A stretch of DNA of 64,000 bases from JBMNKL01 sp050952225 (GCA_050952225.1 JBMNKL010000003.1:124001-188000); one strand, 5' to 3'. Positions 34,782-44,813 are shown, numbered from the stretch's first letter. Numbers and translations: made by a program. Notes: generated by a model not told the origin, from the sequence alone.

Positions 34782-35927
34782 TTGCCGCAATCCAAGAGAG
34801 ATTACTACGAAGTGCTGGGAATTAGCAGAAATGCATCTGATGATGAAATAAAAAAGGCATACAGGAAGCTTGCCAAAAAGTATCATCCTGATATCAATCC
34901 CGGCGATAAAAATGCCGAGGCCAAGTTTAAAGAAGTAAATGAAGCATACGAAGTCCTGAGCGACCCGCAAAAGAGGTCGAGATACGACCAGTTCGGGCAT
35001 GCAGGCGTGGATCCCAACGGTTTCACGGGTGCAGGTGCGGGATTTGGTTTTGATTTCGGCGACTTCGGCCTGGGTGATATATTTGAATCGTTTTTCGGCG
35101 GGGGGTTCGGGCGCTCTACGAGGAGCCGGACAGCGCCACAGAAGGGTGCCGACCTGAAATACTCGGTCGAGATATCATTTGAAGAGGCTGCTTTTGGGGT
35201 AAATAAGGATATAAACGTCAGCAGACATGAAAAATGCAGTAAATGCGAGGGCTCAGGAGCCAAGCAGGGTACTGTGCCTGCGACCTGCAAGCAATGCGGC
35301 GGAACAGGCCAGGTGCAATACAAGCAGAGTACTCCGTTCGGCCATTTTGTAAACGTAAGGACATGTGACGTTTGCCGGGGCGAGGGAAAAGTTATCGTTG
35401 ATCCATGCCCGGATTGCAACGGGAGAGGAAAGACCAGGAGATACGTCAAGATCAAGCTTAGCATACCTGCAGGTATCGATGACGGCCAGACAATTTCGCT
35501 GAGAGGGGAAGGTGAGCCCGGCGTAAGAGGCGGTCCGCCCGGGGATTTGTATGTCCTTGTGAACGTAAAGCCTCATCCCATATTCAGGAGGCAGGGAAAC
35601 GACGTTGTTTGCGAAATACCGATTACGTTTGTGCAGGCGGCATTGGGCGCCGAGATTGAAGTACCTACGCTTGACGGCAAGGTTAAGTATACCGTGCCGG
35701 AGGGCACCCAGACAGGGACGATTTTCAGGCTAAGAGGCAAGGGTATTCCTTATATCAGGGGAAGCGGAAGGGGCGATCAATACGTAAAGGTCGAGATCGA
35801 CGTTCCGAAGAAGCTTAACGAGAAGCAAAAGCAATTGCTCAGGGAATTTGCCGAGATTAGCGGCGAAGAAGTGTATGAGCAGAGAAAGAACTTTTTTAAT
35901 AAAATGAAGGATGCGCTGGGTATGTAG
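34782..35927 (+). CDS. dnaJ: Chaperone DnaJ (Hsp40)
   Basis: A 381-residue type I J-protein that delivers substrates to DnaK and stimulates its ATPase. The J domain carries HPD (KKYHPDINPGDKNAEAKFKEV), followed by a Gly/Phe region, four CxxCxGxG zinc motifs (CSKCEGSG, CKQCGGTG, CDVCRGEG, CPDCNGRG) and the C-terminal substrate domains. Translation begins at TTG with GGAG about 9 bases upstream. It is 199 bases behind dnaK, unusually far, with an inverted repeat in between. Confidence 0.97.
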   Translation: MPQSKRDYYEVLGISRNASDDEIKKAYRKLAKKYHPDINPGDKNAEAKFKEVNEAYEVLSDPQKRSRYDQFGHAGVDPNGFTGAGAGFGFDFGDFGLGDIFESFFGGGFGRSTRSRTAPQKGADLKYSVEISFEEAAFGVNKDINVSRHEKCSKCEGSGAKQGTVPATCKQCGGTGQVQYKQSTPFGHFVNVRTCDVCRGEGKVIVDPCPDCNGRGKTRRYVKIKLSIPAGIDDGQTISLRGEGEPGVRGGPPGDLYVLVNVKPHPIFRRQGNDVVCEIPITFVQAALGAEIEVPTLDGKVKYTVPEGTQTGTIFRLRGKGIPYIRGSGRGDQYVKVEIDVPKKLNEKQKQLLREFAEISGEEVYEQRKNFFNKMKDALGM

Positions 35928-35955
35928 CTATTACTCAGCCTGGATCGGAGATATT

Positions 35956-36918
35956 ATGAAGTGGATCAAGGTAAGTATAAAAACAACGGGGGAGGCTGTC
36001 GATGCTGTTTCGGACATGTTGATGTCGCTTGGTTCCGGCGGAGTGGCGATTATTGACCCGAGTGATTTTAAAAAGCAGGGTGAGTGCCCGGATTCGGCGG
36101 AATGTGCCGGCGGAAACCTGGATGTTATGCAAGGCAGCGGGACCATGCGTGACGGGGAAATCACCGTTGAGACATATTTTAGCCATGAGCGGGCAACCGG
36201 GGAACTGGATGGTTTAATCCAGGCGAAACTTGATTATATTTCCCGGTTTCTTGACACGGGAAAACGGTCGGTGGTATATGAAGAGGTGGACGATGAAGAT
36301 TGGTCCGTATCCTGGAAGAAGTATTACAAGCCTTTCAATATTGCCGGCAATATCGTGATAAAGCCCGGCTGGGAGGAGTACGATGCAAAGCCCGGCGAGA
36401 CAGTTGTCGAAATGGATCCGGGCATGGCGTTCGGAACAGGGTTGCACGAGACTACGAAGCTTTGCTCCAGGCTCCTGTTCGACAATGTAAAAAAGGGAGA
36501 CGTTGTTGTTGATGTGGGATGCGGTTCCGGCATCCTTTCAATTATTGCCGCTATATGCGGTGCAAGTCGTGTTTTCGCCCTGGATACCGATGCCGATGCA
36601 GTCAGGATCGCGCGTGAAAATTTCGCGATTAACGGAATGCTTGACAGGATTGATGTAAAGCAAGGAGAGCTGAAGGATTTTGGACATAAGAAAGCGGATT
36701 TGATCGTAGCGAATATTATTGCGGATGTGATTATCGGCCTTGTCCCGGACGTGCGTCGTTGCCTTGTTAAGGGCGGCCTGATGCTGGCGTCGGGTATTAT
36801 CAGGGAGAGAAAGGAAGAAGTGGTCAAGGCTTACCGTGAAAACGGCTTTGATTTTATAAGTTCCGACGAGATGGGTGAATGGGTGGCGATGGTTTTCAAA
36901 TGTCAAGGTTCTTTGTAG
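35956..36918 (+). CDS. prmA: Ribosomal protein L11 methyltransferase
   Basis: A 320-residue SAM methyltransferase that modifies protein L11. The ATG at 35956 follows CGGAG; a longer frame from 35911 overlaps dnaJ and is not conserved. Visible are the N-terminal binding part, DEDWSVSWKKYYKPFNI, VVEMDPGMAFGTGLHETTKLC, the SAM loop VVDVGCGSGILSIIA and IVANIIADVI. Residues around 40-60 hold a Cys-containing insert. Usual place after dnaJ; the end overlaps rsmE. Confidence 0.95.
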   Translation: MKWIKVSIKTTGEAVDAVSDMLMSLGSGGVAIIDPSDFKKQGECPDSAECAGGNLDVMQGSGTMRDGEITVETYFSHERATGELDGLIQAKLDYISRFLDTGKRSVVYEEVDDEDWSVSWKKYYKPFNIAGNIVIKPGWEEYDAKPGETVVEMDPGMAFGTGLHETTKLCSRLLFDNVKKGDVVVDVGCGSGILSIIAAICGASRVFALDTDADAVRIARENFAINGMLDRIDVKQGELKDFGHKKADLIVANIIADVIIGLVPDVRRCLVKGGLMLASGIIRERKEEVVKAYRENGFDFISSDEMGEWVAMVFKCQGSL

Positions 36919-37655
36919 AAAGGGATGCGATTGATGAGAGCAGCGGATGCATAAACATAACAGGCGGGGATGTCAGACATATCGTAAATGTACTGAGGGC
37001 GGCGCCCGGTGACGCAATCGTGGTATCCGACGGTTTGGGAACGGATTATGATGCGGTTATCGAACGTACGGGCAAAGACGCCGTTTTGGCAAGGATTACC
37101 GCCACAAGGCGCAACCTGACGGAACCCGGGATGGATATTACGCTTTTCCAGGGCATACCGAAGAGTGACAAAATGGACTTTATAATACAGAAGTGTGTGG
37201 AGCTGGGAGTTAAGCGTATTGTCCCGGTTGTAACTGCAAGGACCGCAGTAAGGATCGGCGGCGCACAAGGCAATACGTATTCTAAAACCGTGAGGTGGAA
37301 GCGTATAGCGCTGGAATCGGCCAAGCAATGCGACCGCGGGATCATTCCGGCAGTGGAGGAGCCGGTGATGTTCGCTGAAGCGCTGGAGCTTGCCGAAAGC
37401 TGTGACTTGAAGCTAATGCCGTACGAAGAGGAGAAAACAAGAAGGCTTCGCACGTTTCTTCGTGCTTTGCCGCAGGGGATAAGCAACAGCATTGCTGTTT
37501 TTATAGGGCCCGAGGGAGGTTTTGACCCCGGGGAAGCGGAGGAAGCGGCGAGGGGCGGATTTGAAACTGTTTCTCTCGGTCCCAGGATATTGCGCACCGA
37601 AACGGCGGGCATGGTTGTGATTACGATATTGATGTATGAAAATGGTGATATTTAA
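36900..37655 (+). CDS. rsmE: 16S rRNA m3U1498 methyltransferase
   Basis: A 251-residue SPOUT-class enzyme. MSRFFVERD starts the protein inside the last codons of prmA. Family blocks seen are HIVNVLRAAPGD, QGIPKSDKMDFIIQKCVELGV, WKRIALESAKQCDR, IGPEGGFDPGEAEEA and the knot end SLGPRILRTETA. It methylates U1498 of 16S rRNA. Last gene of the heat-shock operon here; the tRNA-modifying gene mtaB that often follows is absent. Confidence 0.95.
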   Translation: MSRFFVERDAIDESSGCINITGGDVRHIVNVLRAAPGDAIVVSDGLGTDYDAVIERTGKDAVLARITATRRNLTEPGMDITLFQGIPKSDKMDFIIQKCVELGVKRIVPVVTARTAVRIGGAQGNTYSKTVRWKRIALESAKQCDRGIIPAVEEPVMFAEALELAESCDLKLMPYEEEKTRRLRTFLRALPQGISNSIAVFIGPEGGFDPGEAEEAARGGFETVSLGPRILRTETAGMVVITILMYENGDI

Positions 37656-37682
37656 AAATTATCTTTTAATTGGCGGCTTTTA

Positions 37683-37691
37683 TGCTATAAT
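37683..37691 (+). promoter_or_regulatory. Extended -10 promoter before yicC
   Basis: TGCTATAAT, an extended -10 box, about 50 bases before the yicC start; no good -35 is seen. Confidence 0.5.
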
Positions 37692-37738
37692 ACCTAATGA
37701 GAAATTTGACCATAATAACAGTGAATACGGGGTTTTTT

Positions 37739-38617
37739 ATGATAAAGAGCATGACCGGTTACGGCCGGGGAGAAATATCGCAAGACGGCAGGGAGTTTTT
37801 GGTCGAGATAAAAACGGTAAACCACAGGTATTCGGATATTTTTATAAAGATGCCTCGCCATATTGGCTTTCTTGAAGACAAGGTCAGAGGGCTTGTCGGG
37901 AGGACAATTTCAAGAGGTAAGATTGACGTATCTGTCACATATTATAATTATAGCAGCAATGCCAGGTACGTAACCTTTGACGAGGCATTGGCGGAAGCGT
38001 ATATCTCGGCGGTTGAAACCCTGCGGGACAGGTATGGGTTGAAGGATGACATCACGGTTTCCCTGATTTCCAAGTTTCCTGATGTTTTGAGGGTGGAGCA
38101 GGAGAAAGAAGATGAGGAGTACTTGTGGTCGCTGTTGAAGATTGCGACCGAAAACGCGCTGGCTTCGCTGATAAGGATGAGGGAAATTGAAGGGGAAGGC
38201 CTTAAGAATGCGTTGCTTGAGAGGGTTGACCATATTGATGAGATTGTCGCGAAATTGACGGAGAGAGCCCCGGAAGTGCCGGAAGAATACAGGACAAAAC
38301 TAATGTCGAGGATTTCCGAGCTGCTTGGCCAGCATCCGGTGGATGAAACCAGGCTGGCTATGGAGGTGGCGATTTTTGCCGACAGGTGCAGCATTGACGA
38401 AGAGATTGTGAGGCTGAAAAGCCATATATACCAGGTGCGGGAAGCCTTGCAAATGGATATGCCTGTAGGAAGAAAACTCGACTTCCTTGTGCAGGAGATG
38501 AACAGGGAAATAAATACAATAGGGTCCAAAGCAAATGATCTTGTTATTACCAGGTATGTTGTGGAGATAAAGAGCGAGATCGAGAAAATAAGGGAGCAAG
38601 TGCAAAATATTGAATAA
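37739..38617 (+). CDS. yicC: YicC/YloC family endoribonuclease
   Basis: A 292-residue protein beginning MIKSMTGYGRGE, the family start. An ATG at 37697 in frame lies beside the promoter and is less likely. Conserved blocks include EIKTVNHRYSDIFIKMPR, the acidic run EDEEYLW and the C-terminal GRKLDFLVQEMNREINTIGSKAND. Members are stress-linked RNases. It heads the set yicC-remA-rpoZ-coaBC. Confidence 0.93.
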   Translation: MIKSMTGYGRGEISQDGREFLVEIKTVNHRYSDIFIKMPRHIGFLEDKVRGLVGRTISRGKIDVSVTYYNYSSNARYVTFDEALAEAYISAVETLRDRYGLKDDITVSLISKFPDVLRVEQEKEDEEYLWSLLKIATENALASLIRMREIEGEGLKNALLERVDHIDEIVAKLTERAPEVPEEYRTKLMSRISELLGQHPVDETRLAMEVAIFADRCSIDEEIVRLKSHIYQVREALQMDMPVGRKLDFLVQEMNREINTIGSKANDLVITRYVVEIKSEIEKIREQVQNIE

Positions 38618-38662
38618 ACTAAACGGGAGTGTCTCAAATCGCGGAAAAAGGGAGGATTGTTC

Positions 38663-38938
38663 ATGAAACTCATTAATATCGGATTTGGCAATATTGTTTC
38701 GGCAAACAGGCTTGTTGCGATTGTAAGCCCCGAGTCCGCACCAATTAAAAGAATAATTCAGGAGGCCAGGGACAGGGGTATGCTGATTGATGCGACTTAT
38801 GGCAGAAGGACACGGGCAGTTATAATAACCGACAGCGATCATGTAATTCTGTCGTCAGTTCAGCCGGAAACAGTGGCCAACAGGCTTAATGCGAAGGATT
38901 CCGAGCTGATTGACGACGTACAGGATATGGAGGATTAA
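38663..38938 (+). CDS. remA: RemA-like regulator (DUF370)
   Basis: A 91-residue DNA-binding protein. The ATG at 38663 follows GGGAGG. The family pattern INIGFGNIVSANRLVAIVSPESAPIKR and DATYGRRTRAVIITDSDHVILS is clear. In Bacillus RemA forms rings that wrap DNA and activates biofilm and osmoprotection genes. Normally gmk follows; here rpoZ follows after 24 bases. Confidence 0.93.
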   Translation: MKLINIGFGNIVSANRLVAIVSPESAPIKRIIQEARDRGMLIDATYGRRTRAVIITDSDHVILSSVQPETVANRLNAKDSELIDDVQDMED

Positions 38939-38962
38939 TTACGACCAGGGAGGTTTTATTTT

Positions 38963-39169
38963 ATGATATATCCGCCGCTTAGTTCTCTGCTGAGCAAGGT
39001 TGACAGCAGGTATACGCTTGTAGTTGCGACGGCAAAAAGGGCAAGGCAGCTTACGGATGGTGCCAAAGAGCTTGTGGAATGCGATTCGGATAAACCGGTG
39101 ACGGTAGCATTGAATGAAGTGAATGAGAATAAAATTACATATATCAGGACAAAGAGCGGGATAAAGTGA
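38963..39169 (+). CDS. rpoZ: RNA polymerase omega subunit
   Basis: A 68-residue protein with the omega pattern (MIYPPLSSLLSKVDSRYTLVVATAKRARQL), a small subunit assisting RNA polymerase assembly. GGGAGG precedes the ATG. Its usual upstream neighbour gmk is missing. Confidence 0.92.
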   Translation: MIYPPLSSLLSKVDSRYTLVVATAKRARQLTDGAKELVECDSDKPVTVALNEVNENKITYIRTKSGIK

Positions 39170-39221
39170 GGCGCTTGCCTGTCCTGCAGTTGAAATCGGG
39201 CCGATCCGGCGCATTTAAAGG

Positions 39222-39253
39222 TTAAGGTTCGAGTTAATCGCCTTAATTTTTTT
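39222..39253 (+). terminator. Weak terminator after rpoZ
   Basis: TTAAGG pairs with CCTTAA across a 13-base loop and is followed by seven T. An AT-rich stretch past it may hold a promoter for coaBC. Confidence 0.45.
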
Positions 39254-39371
39254 GTAATGCAAGTATTATACGGATGATTTGTAACTAAACCTGATGCCGG
39301 GAAAGGGTATCGTGAATCACCGGTGCAGAGGCTTTTGAATTGCCGGTAAGCGCCCGGGAGGAGGTCTTTTG

Positions 39372-40583
39372 ATGGTTTTAAAAGGGAAATCGGTTGTTGT
39401 GGGAGTTTGCGGCGGCATAGCCGCATATAAGGTGGCCGATGTTGTCAGCAGGCTGACTAAAATGGGAGCCGATGTCAATGTAATTATGACAGCCAACGCG
39501 CAAAAATTTGTAGCTCCGCTTACTTTCCGCGCTTTGTCCCAAAACCCGATTGCCGCCGACATGTTTGCGGAGCCCGGGCAATGGAATATAAAGCATGTTT
39601 CACTGGCAAAAAAGGCCGATCTTTTGCTTATAGCTCCTGCCACGGCTAATATTATAGGAAAGATTGCGTCAGGGATAGCCGACGATTTACTCACTACGAC
39701 CGTTATGGCGACAAAAGCTCCTGTTCTTATAGTGCCGGCGATGAATTACAACATGTATGAGAACGCAATAGTGCAGCAGAATATTGACAGGCTGAAGTCG
39801 CTGGGATATTTTTTCATGGAACCGGATACCGGGAGGATGGCGGAGGGAGGACATGGAAAAGGACGCCTGCCGGAACCCGCTGCCATAGCAGAAAGGGTTG
39901 CGGGCATGCTGAAGCCTTTGCGGGATTTGGAGGGCCTGAGGATTCTTGTTACCGCCGGACCTACCAGGGAGCGGCTTGATCCTATCCGCTTCATATCGAA
40001 CCTTTCCACGGGAAAGATGGGATATGCAGTTGCAGAAGCGGCTGTAGAACGTGGTGCTGATGTGGTACTGATTTCGGGGCCTGTTAATTTGAAATGCCCG
40101 GAAGGAGCAGAACTTGTACGGGTAACCACGGCCGACGACATGCACAAGGCAGTGATGCGTTATTTCGAGACATGCGACGTGGTTGTCATGGCTGCGGCGG
40201 TGGCTGATTACAGGGTCGCCGAAGTATCCGATGTTAAAATTAAAAAAAGCGAGAACGAGTTTATGGTGAAGCTTGTCAGGAATACTGATATATTGAAGGA
40301 ACTGGGCGGGATAAAGGGTGACAAGATACTGGTGGGATTTTGTGCGGAGACTTGCAACCTGATGGAGCATGCGGCCTGTAAAATGGACGCGAAAAACCTG
40401 GATATGATTGTTGCAAATGATGTGACAATGGAGGGAGCAGGTTTCGGTACCGACACCAATATAATAAAGATACTCAAAAAAGACGGGACGGTCCTGGATT
40501 TTCCGCTGATGAGCAAGCTTTCTGCGGGACACAGGATACTGGACGAAATCAATGAGATGCGGAGGTACATCAATGATAACTGA
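39372..40583 (+). CDS. coaBC: Bifunctional phosphopantothenoylcysteine decarboxylase / synthase
   Basis: A 403-residue two-domain enzyme making 4'-phosphopantetheine for coenzyme A. The flavin-dependent CoaC half has VVVGVCGGIAAYK, the catalytic His block (NIKHVSLAKKADL), APATANIIGKIA and PAMNYNMY; the CoaB half begins ILVTAGPTRERLDPIRFISNLSTGKMG and has NDVTMEGAGFG. The ATG at 39372 follows a strong GGGAGGAGG. Its end overlaps glyS by 11 bases. Confidence 0.97.
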   Translation: MVLKGKSVVVGVCGGIAAYKVADVVSRLTKMGADVNVIMTANAQKFVAPLTFRALSQNPIAADMFAEPGQWNIKHVSLAKKADLLLIAPATANIIGKIASGIADDLLTTTVMATKAPVLIVPAMNYNMYENAIVQQNIDRLKSLGYFFMEPDTGRMAEGGHGKGRLPEPAAIAERVAGMLKPLRDLEGLRILVTAGPTRERLDPIRFISNLSTGKMGYAVAEAAVERGADVVLISGPVNLKCPEGAELVRVTTADDMHKAVMRYFETCDVVVMAAAVADYRVAEVSDVKIKKSENEFMVKLVRNTDILKELGGIKGDKILVGFCAETCNLMEHAACKMDAKNLDMIVANDVTMEGAGFGTDTNIIKILKKDGTVLDFPLMSKLSAGHRILDEINEMRRYINDN

Positions 40584-41961
40584 AAAGTCGATGGATAGAA
40601 TAGTGGCATTGGCAAAAAACAGGGGATTCGTATACCCGGGCTCCGATATTTACGGCGGGTTGGCAAATGCGTGGGATTATGGCCCGCTGGGAGTTGAATT
40701 GAAGAATAATGTTAAAAAGGCATGGTGGAAGAAGTTTATACAGGAGAATCCTTACAATGTAGGCGTGGACTGCGCAATACTGATGAACCCGCAGGTTTGG
40801 GTGGCATCAGGGCACGTGAGCGGTTTCAGTGACCCGCTGATTGATTGCAAGGATTGCAAAATGAGGCACAGGGCCGATAAGATGATTGATGACTATAACA
40901 GGCAAAACAACATAGCATTGGCTGTTGATGGCTGGTCAAATGAGCAGTTGATGGCGTATATAAAAGAAAACGGCATAAAATGTCCTGAGTGCGGTTCGGG
41001 GAATTTCACCGATATCCGTAAATTCAACCTTATGTTCAAGACGTTCCAGGGTGTTACCGAGGATTCCAGGGCTGAAATATTCTTGCGGCCGGAAACCGCC
41101 CAGGGTATTTTCGTCAACTTTAAAAATGTGCAGAGAACAACCAGGAGGAAGATACCGTTTGGTATCGGGCAGATAGGAAAGGCTTTCAGAAACGAGATTA
41201 CTCCCGGCAATTTTATATTCAGGACGCGCGAATTCGAGCAGATGGAGCTTGAATTTTTCTGCGAACCGGGCACGGACCTGGAATGGTTTGTTTACTGGAA
41301 GGATTTTTGCTTCAACTGGCTTCTAAATTTGGGTATAGCAAAGGAAAACCTCAGGATGAGGGACCACAGCAAGGAAGAACTGTCGCATTACAGCAATGCG
41401 ACTACTGATATTGAATACAGGTTCCCGTTCGGCTGGGGTGAGCTTTGGGGCATTGCAGACAGGACTGACTTTGACCTTAAGCAGCACATGGAGCACTCAA
41501 AGGAAGATATGTCCTATTTCGATCCGGTTAAGAACGAGAAATACATACCCTATTGTGTTGAGCCTTCATTGGGTGCGGACAGGGCTACACTGGCTTTCCT
41601 GTGCGAAGCCTATGACGAGGAGGAAATTGCTGAAGGGGATGTAAGGACCGTACTGCGTTTTCATCCGGCTCTTGCGCCGGTCAAGATCGGCGTGCTGCCG
41701 CTTTCAAAGAAGCTGGGTGAAGAAGCGCACAAGGTATATGAGCAATTAATCCGCAAATACACATGTGAGTATGATGACACGGGCAGTATCGGGAAGCGGT
41801 ACCGGAGGCAGGATGAAATTGGTACGCCGTACTGCGTGACCTTTGATTTTGATTCTCTGAATGACTCGTGCGTGACAATCAGGGACAGGGATACAATGTC
41901 CCAGGTGCGCATACGGATAGATGAACTGGACTCCTATTTCGAAGGGAAATTTGACTTTTAA
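40573..41961 (+). CDS. glyS: Glycyl-tRNA synthetase (single-chain type)
   Basis: A 462-residue homodimeric class II enzyme, the type of Firmicutes such as Bacillus-distant clostridia and of eukaryotes, rather than the two-subunit GlyQ/GlyS. GGAGG lies in the end of coaBC before the ATG. Zinc-type Cys pairs (CKDC, CPEC), motif 2 (GQIGKAFRNEITPGNFIFRTREFEQMELEFF) and motif 3 (GADRATLAFL) are present. Coupling to coaBC is unusual. Confidence 0.95.
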   Translation: MITEKSMDRIVALAKNRGFVYPGSDIYGGLANAWDYGPLGVELKNNVKKAWWKKFIQENPYNVGVDCAILMNPQVWVASGHVSGFSDPLIDCKDCKMRHRADKMIDDYNRQNNIALAVDGWSNEQLMAYIKENGIKCPECGSGNFTDIRKFNLMFKTFQGVTEDSRAEIFLRPETAQGIFVNFKNVQRTTRRKIPFGIGQIGKAFRNEITPGNFIFRTREFEQMELEFFCEPGTDLEWFVYWKDFCFNWLLNLGIAKENLRMRDHSKEELSHYSNATTDIEYRFPFGWGELWGIADRTDFDLKQHMEHSKEDMSYFDPVKNEKYIPYCVEPSLGADRATLAFLCEAYDEEEIAEGDVRTVLRFHPALAPVKIGVLPLSKKLGEEAHKVYEQLIRKYTCEYDDTGSIGKRYRRQDEIGTPYCVTFDFDSLNDSCVTIRDRDTMSQVRIRIDELDSYFEGKFDF

Positions 41962-42085
41962 AATTCATCCTTCCGGATTACATCGGGGGTTATAAAATGT
42001 GCCGCAAATAGAAATGATATTAGAATGAAAAATTGTATGAAAGCAGCTATTTTATAAAAAATAATGTATTAAAATTTTAATATTA

Positions 42086-42094
42086 TGTTATAAT
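42086..42094 (+). promoter_or_regulatory. Extended -10 promoter of ppdK
   Basis: TGTTATAAT in a very AT-rich stretch, about 65 bases before ppdK. Confidence 0.5.
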
Positions 42095-42157
42095 GGTATG
42101 GCCGTATATTTAATTATCCATTATCAACATAATATTACATACTAATTGGAGGTATTT

Positions 42158-44785
42158 ATGGCGAAATATGTGTATTTATTCAGTGAAGGCAATGCCTCAA
42201 TGAGAGACCTTCTTGGAGGCAAAGGAGCCAACCTTGCCGAGATGACCGGGCTTGGTCTGCCGGTGCCAAGGGGATTCACAGTTACCACCGAGGCATGCAC
42301 CAGATATTATAATGATGGGGAAGTCATATCTAAGGAGATTGAGGATCAAATATACGAAGCGCTTGCAAGGACTGAGGCAATAGTCGGCAAGAAATTCGGA
42401 GACCCGGCGAACCCGCTGCTTGTATCCGTGCGTTCCGGGGCAAGGGCATCCATGCCCGGAATGATGGACACTATTTTAAACCTGGGACTTAACGATACGG
42501 TCGTTGAAGGACTGGCGAATCTTACGGACAACAGCAGGTTTGCATACGATAGCTATAGAAGGTTCATCCAAATGTTCAGCGACGTTGTCATGGAAATTGA
42601 AAAATCCAAGTTTGAAGATATCCTTTCCGAAGTGAAAAAAGAGAACGGTGTTACGGCTGACACCGAGCTTACCGCAGATAACCTGAAAGAGGTGGTCAGG
42701 AGATATAAGGAACTTTTTAAGAAGGAAAAGGGCTTCGACTTTCCGCAGGATCCGAAAGTTCAATTGATGGATGCCGTTAAGGCGGTTTTCCGTTCATGGA
42801 ATAACCCCAGGGCTATTGTGTACAGAAGGCTTAACGATATACCAGGCGATTGGGGTACGGCAGTTAACGTGCAGGAAATGGTGTACGGCAACATGGGCGA
42901 AGACTCCGGAACAGGGGTCGCATTTACGCGAAACCCGTCAACCGGTGAAAAGAAGCTGTACGGCGAATTCCTGATGAATGCGCAGGGCGAGGATGTCGTA
43001 GCGGGCATCAGGACACCTTATCCGCTGGAAAGAATGAAAGAGATCAACCCGGATGTTTACAACCAGTTTGCCAGCATTGCACAGACGCTTGAAAAGCATT
43101 ACAAGGATATGCAGGACATGGAATTTACCATTGAGAAAGGCAAGCTTTTCATGCTGCAGACCAGGAACGGGAAGAGGACAGCTGCCGCTGCGCTGAAAAT
43201 AGCTGTCGACATGGTGAATGAAGGTATGATAACCAAGGAGGAAGCTATTTTAAAGGTAGATCCAAGGCAACTGGATACTCTGCTTCACCCGGCATTTGAT
43301 CCTAAAGCGCTGAAAGAGGCGAAGCCGATAGCCAGAGGACTTCCTGCGTCTCCCGGGGCGGCAACCGGAAGGATCTATTTTAGAGCCGAAGATGCTGTTG
43401 CAGCGTTTAAGAACGGTGAAGAGAAAATAATACTGGTAAGGCTTGAAACATCGCCTGAGGATATCGAGGGAATGAATGTCTCCCAAGGCTTTCTTACCGG
43501 GCGCGGTGGAATGACGTCGCATGCGGCGGTTGTTGCGCGCGGAATGGGCAGGTGCTGTGTGGCAGGCTGCAGTGAGATAAGGATTAATGAAACGGAAAAA
43601 TACTTTATTGACAAGAACGGAAACAAGTATGTTGAAGGTGATTGGATATCCCTTGACGGCTCTACAGGTAATGTATACGGTGAGCGTCTGCCCACGGTTG
43701 ATCCTGAAATGGCGGGCAATTTCGGGATATTCATGTCCTGGGCCGATGAGATAAGGAAACTCAAGGTAAGGACAAACGCCGATACTCCAAGGGATGCGGG
43801 ACAGGCTTTGAAATTCGGAGCTGAAGGTATTGGTTTGTGCCGCACTGAGCACATGTTTTTTGAACCGGACAGGATCTCTATATTCAGGCAGATGATAGTG
43901 TCTGACAGTGTTGAGAAGAGAAAGAAGGCGCTTGAAAAGATTCTTCCGCTGCAAAGGAGCGATTTTGAAGGCCTCTTTACCGAGATGAAGGGCTACCCGG
44001 TTACGATAAGGCTTCTGGATCCGCCGCTGCATGAGTTCTTGCCGCAGGAGGAAGCGGACATCAAGGCTCTTGCCGGCGAACTCGGCATTACGGAAGCTGA
44101 GTTGAGGGACATTATGAAAAACCTGCATGAGCTCAACCCGATGATGGGCCACAGGGGATGCCGGCTGGCAGTTTCATACCCTGAAATAGCGGAGATGCAG
44201 ACCAGGGCGATTATTGAAGCAGCGATCAACGTTACCAAAAAGGGTATTAATGTGATTCCTGAAATCATGATACCATTGGTTTGCGACGTCAAGGAACTCA
44301 AGTTTGTGAAAGATGTGATCACCAGGACAGCAGATGCCGTAATCGCGGAAGCCGGTGTAAAGCTTGAGTACATGGTAGGCACCATGATTGAGATTCCGAG
44401 GGCTGCTCTGCTGGCTGATGAAATCGCAACCGAGGCTGAGTTCTTCTCATTCGGTACGAACGACCTGACGCAGATGACCTTAGGTCTTAGCCGTGATGAT
44501 GCCGGAAAAATCCTGGATGATTATTATAAGGCAAAGATATTTGAGTCCGACCCGTTTGCAAGAGTCGACCAGTCCGGTGTAGGCAAGCTGATGAAAATGG
44601 CTGTCGAAGGCGGGAAAAAGACCAGGCCGGACATTAAGCTCGGAATTTGCGGAGAACATGGCGGTGATCCTTCTTCCGTGGAGTTTTGCCATGACATAGG
44701 CCTGGATTATGTCTCCTGCTCGCCTTACCGCGTGCCGATAGCCAGACTTGCTGCTGCCCAGGCTGTCGTAAAGAACAAGGATTAA
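42158..44785 (+). CDS. ppdK: Pyruvate, phosphate dikinase
   Basis: An 875-residue enzyme of normal length interconverting PEP and pyruvate with AMP/PPi and ATP/Pi. GGAGG precedes the ATG. The ATP-grasp part starts GGKGANLAEMTGLGLPVPRGF, the swivelling domain carries the phospho-histidine His455 in GRGGMTSHAAVVARGMG, and the PEP-binding barrel has GIGLCRTEHMFF, MIEIPRAALLAD and the Cys in GICGEHGGDP. In clostridia lacking or bypassing pyruvate kinase this is a main glycolytic route. Own promoter and own terminator. Confidence 0.98.
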   Translation: MAKYVYLFSEGNASMRDLLGGKGANLAEMTGLGLPVPRGFTVTTEACTRYYNDGEVISKEIEDQIYEALARTEAIVGKKFGDPANPLLVSVRSGARASMPGMMDTILNLGLNDTVVEGLANLTDNSRFAYDSYRRFIQMFSDVVMEIEKSKFEDILSEVKKENGVTADTELTADNLKEVVRRYKELFKKEKGFDFPQDPKVQLMDAVKAVFRSWNNPRAIVYRRLNDIPGDWGTAVNVQEMVYGNMGEDSGTGVAFTRNPSTGEKKLYGEFLMNAQGEDVVAGIRTPYPLERMKEINPDVYNQFASIAQTLEKHYKDMQDMEFTIEKGKLFMLQTRNGKRTAAAALKIAVDMVNEGMITKEEAILKVDPRQLDTLLHPAFDPKALKEAKPIARGLPASPGAATGRIYFRAEDAVAAFKNGEEKIILVRLETSPEDIEGMNVSQGFLTGRGGMTSHAAVVARGMGRCCVAGCSEIRINETEKYFIDKNGNKYVEGDWISLDGSTGNVYGERLPTVDPEMAGNFGIFMSWADEIRKLKVRTNADTPRDAGQALKFGAEGIGLCRTEHMFFEPDRISIFRQMIVSDSVEKRKKALEKILPLQRSDFEGLFTEMKGYPVTIRLLDPPLHEFLPQEEADIKALAGELGITEAELRDIMKNLHELNPMMGHRGCRLAVSYPEIAEMQTRAIIEAAINVTKKGINVIPEIMIPLVCDVKELKFVKDVITRTADAVIAEAGVKLEYMVGTMIEIPRAALLADEIATEAEFFSFGTNDLTQMTLGLSRDDAGKILDDYYKAKIFESDPFARVDQSGVGKLMKMAVEGGKKTRPDIKLGICGEHGGDPSSVEFCHDIGLDYVSCSPYRVPIARLAAAQAVVKNKD

Positions 44786-44813
44786 TCAACGAACCTTTGC
44801 AAAATACAAAAAA

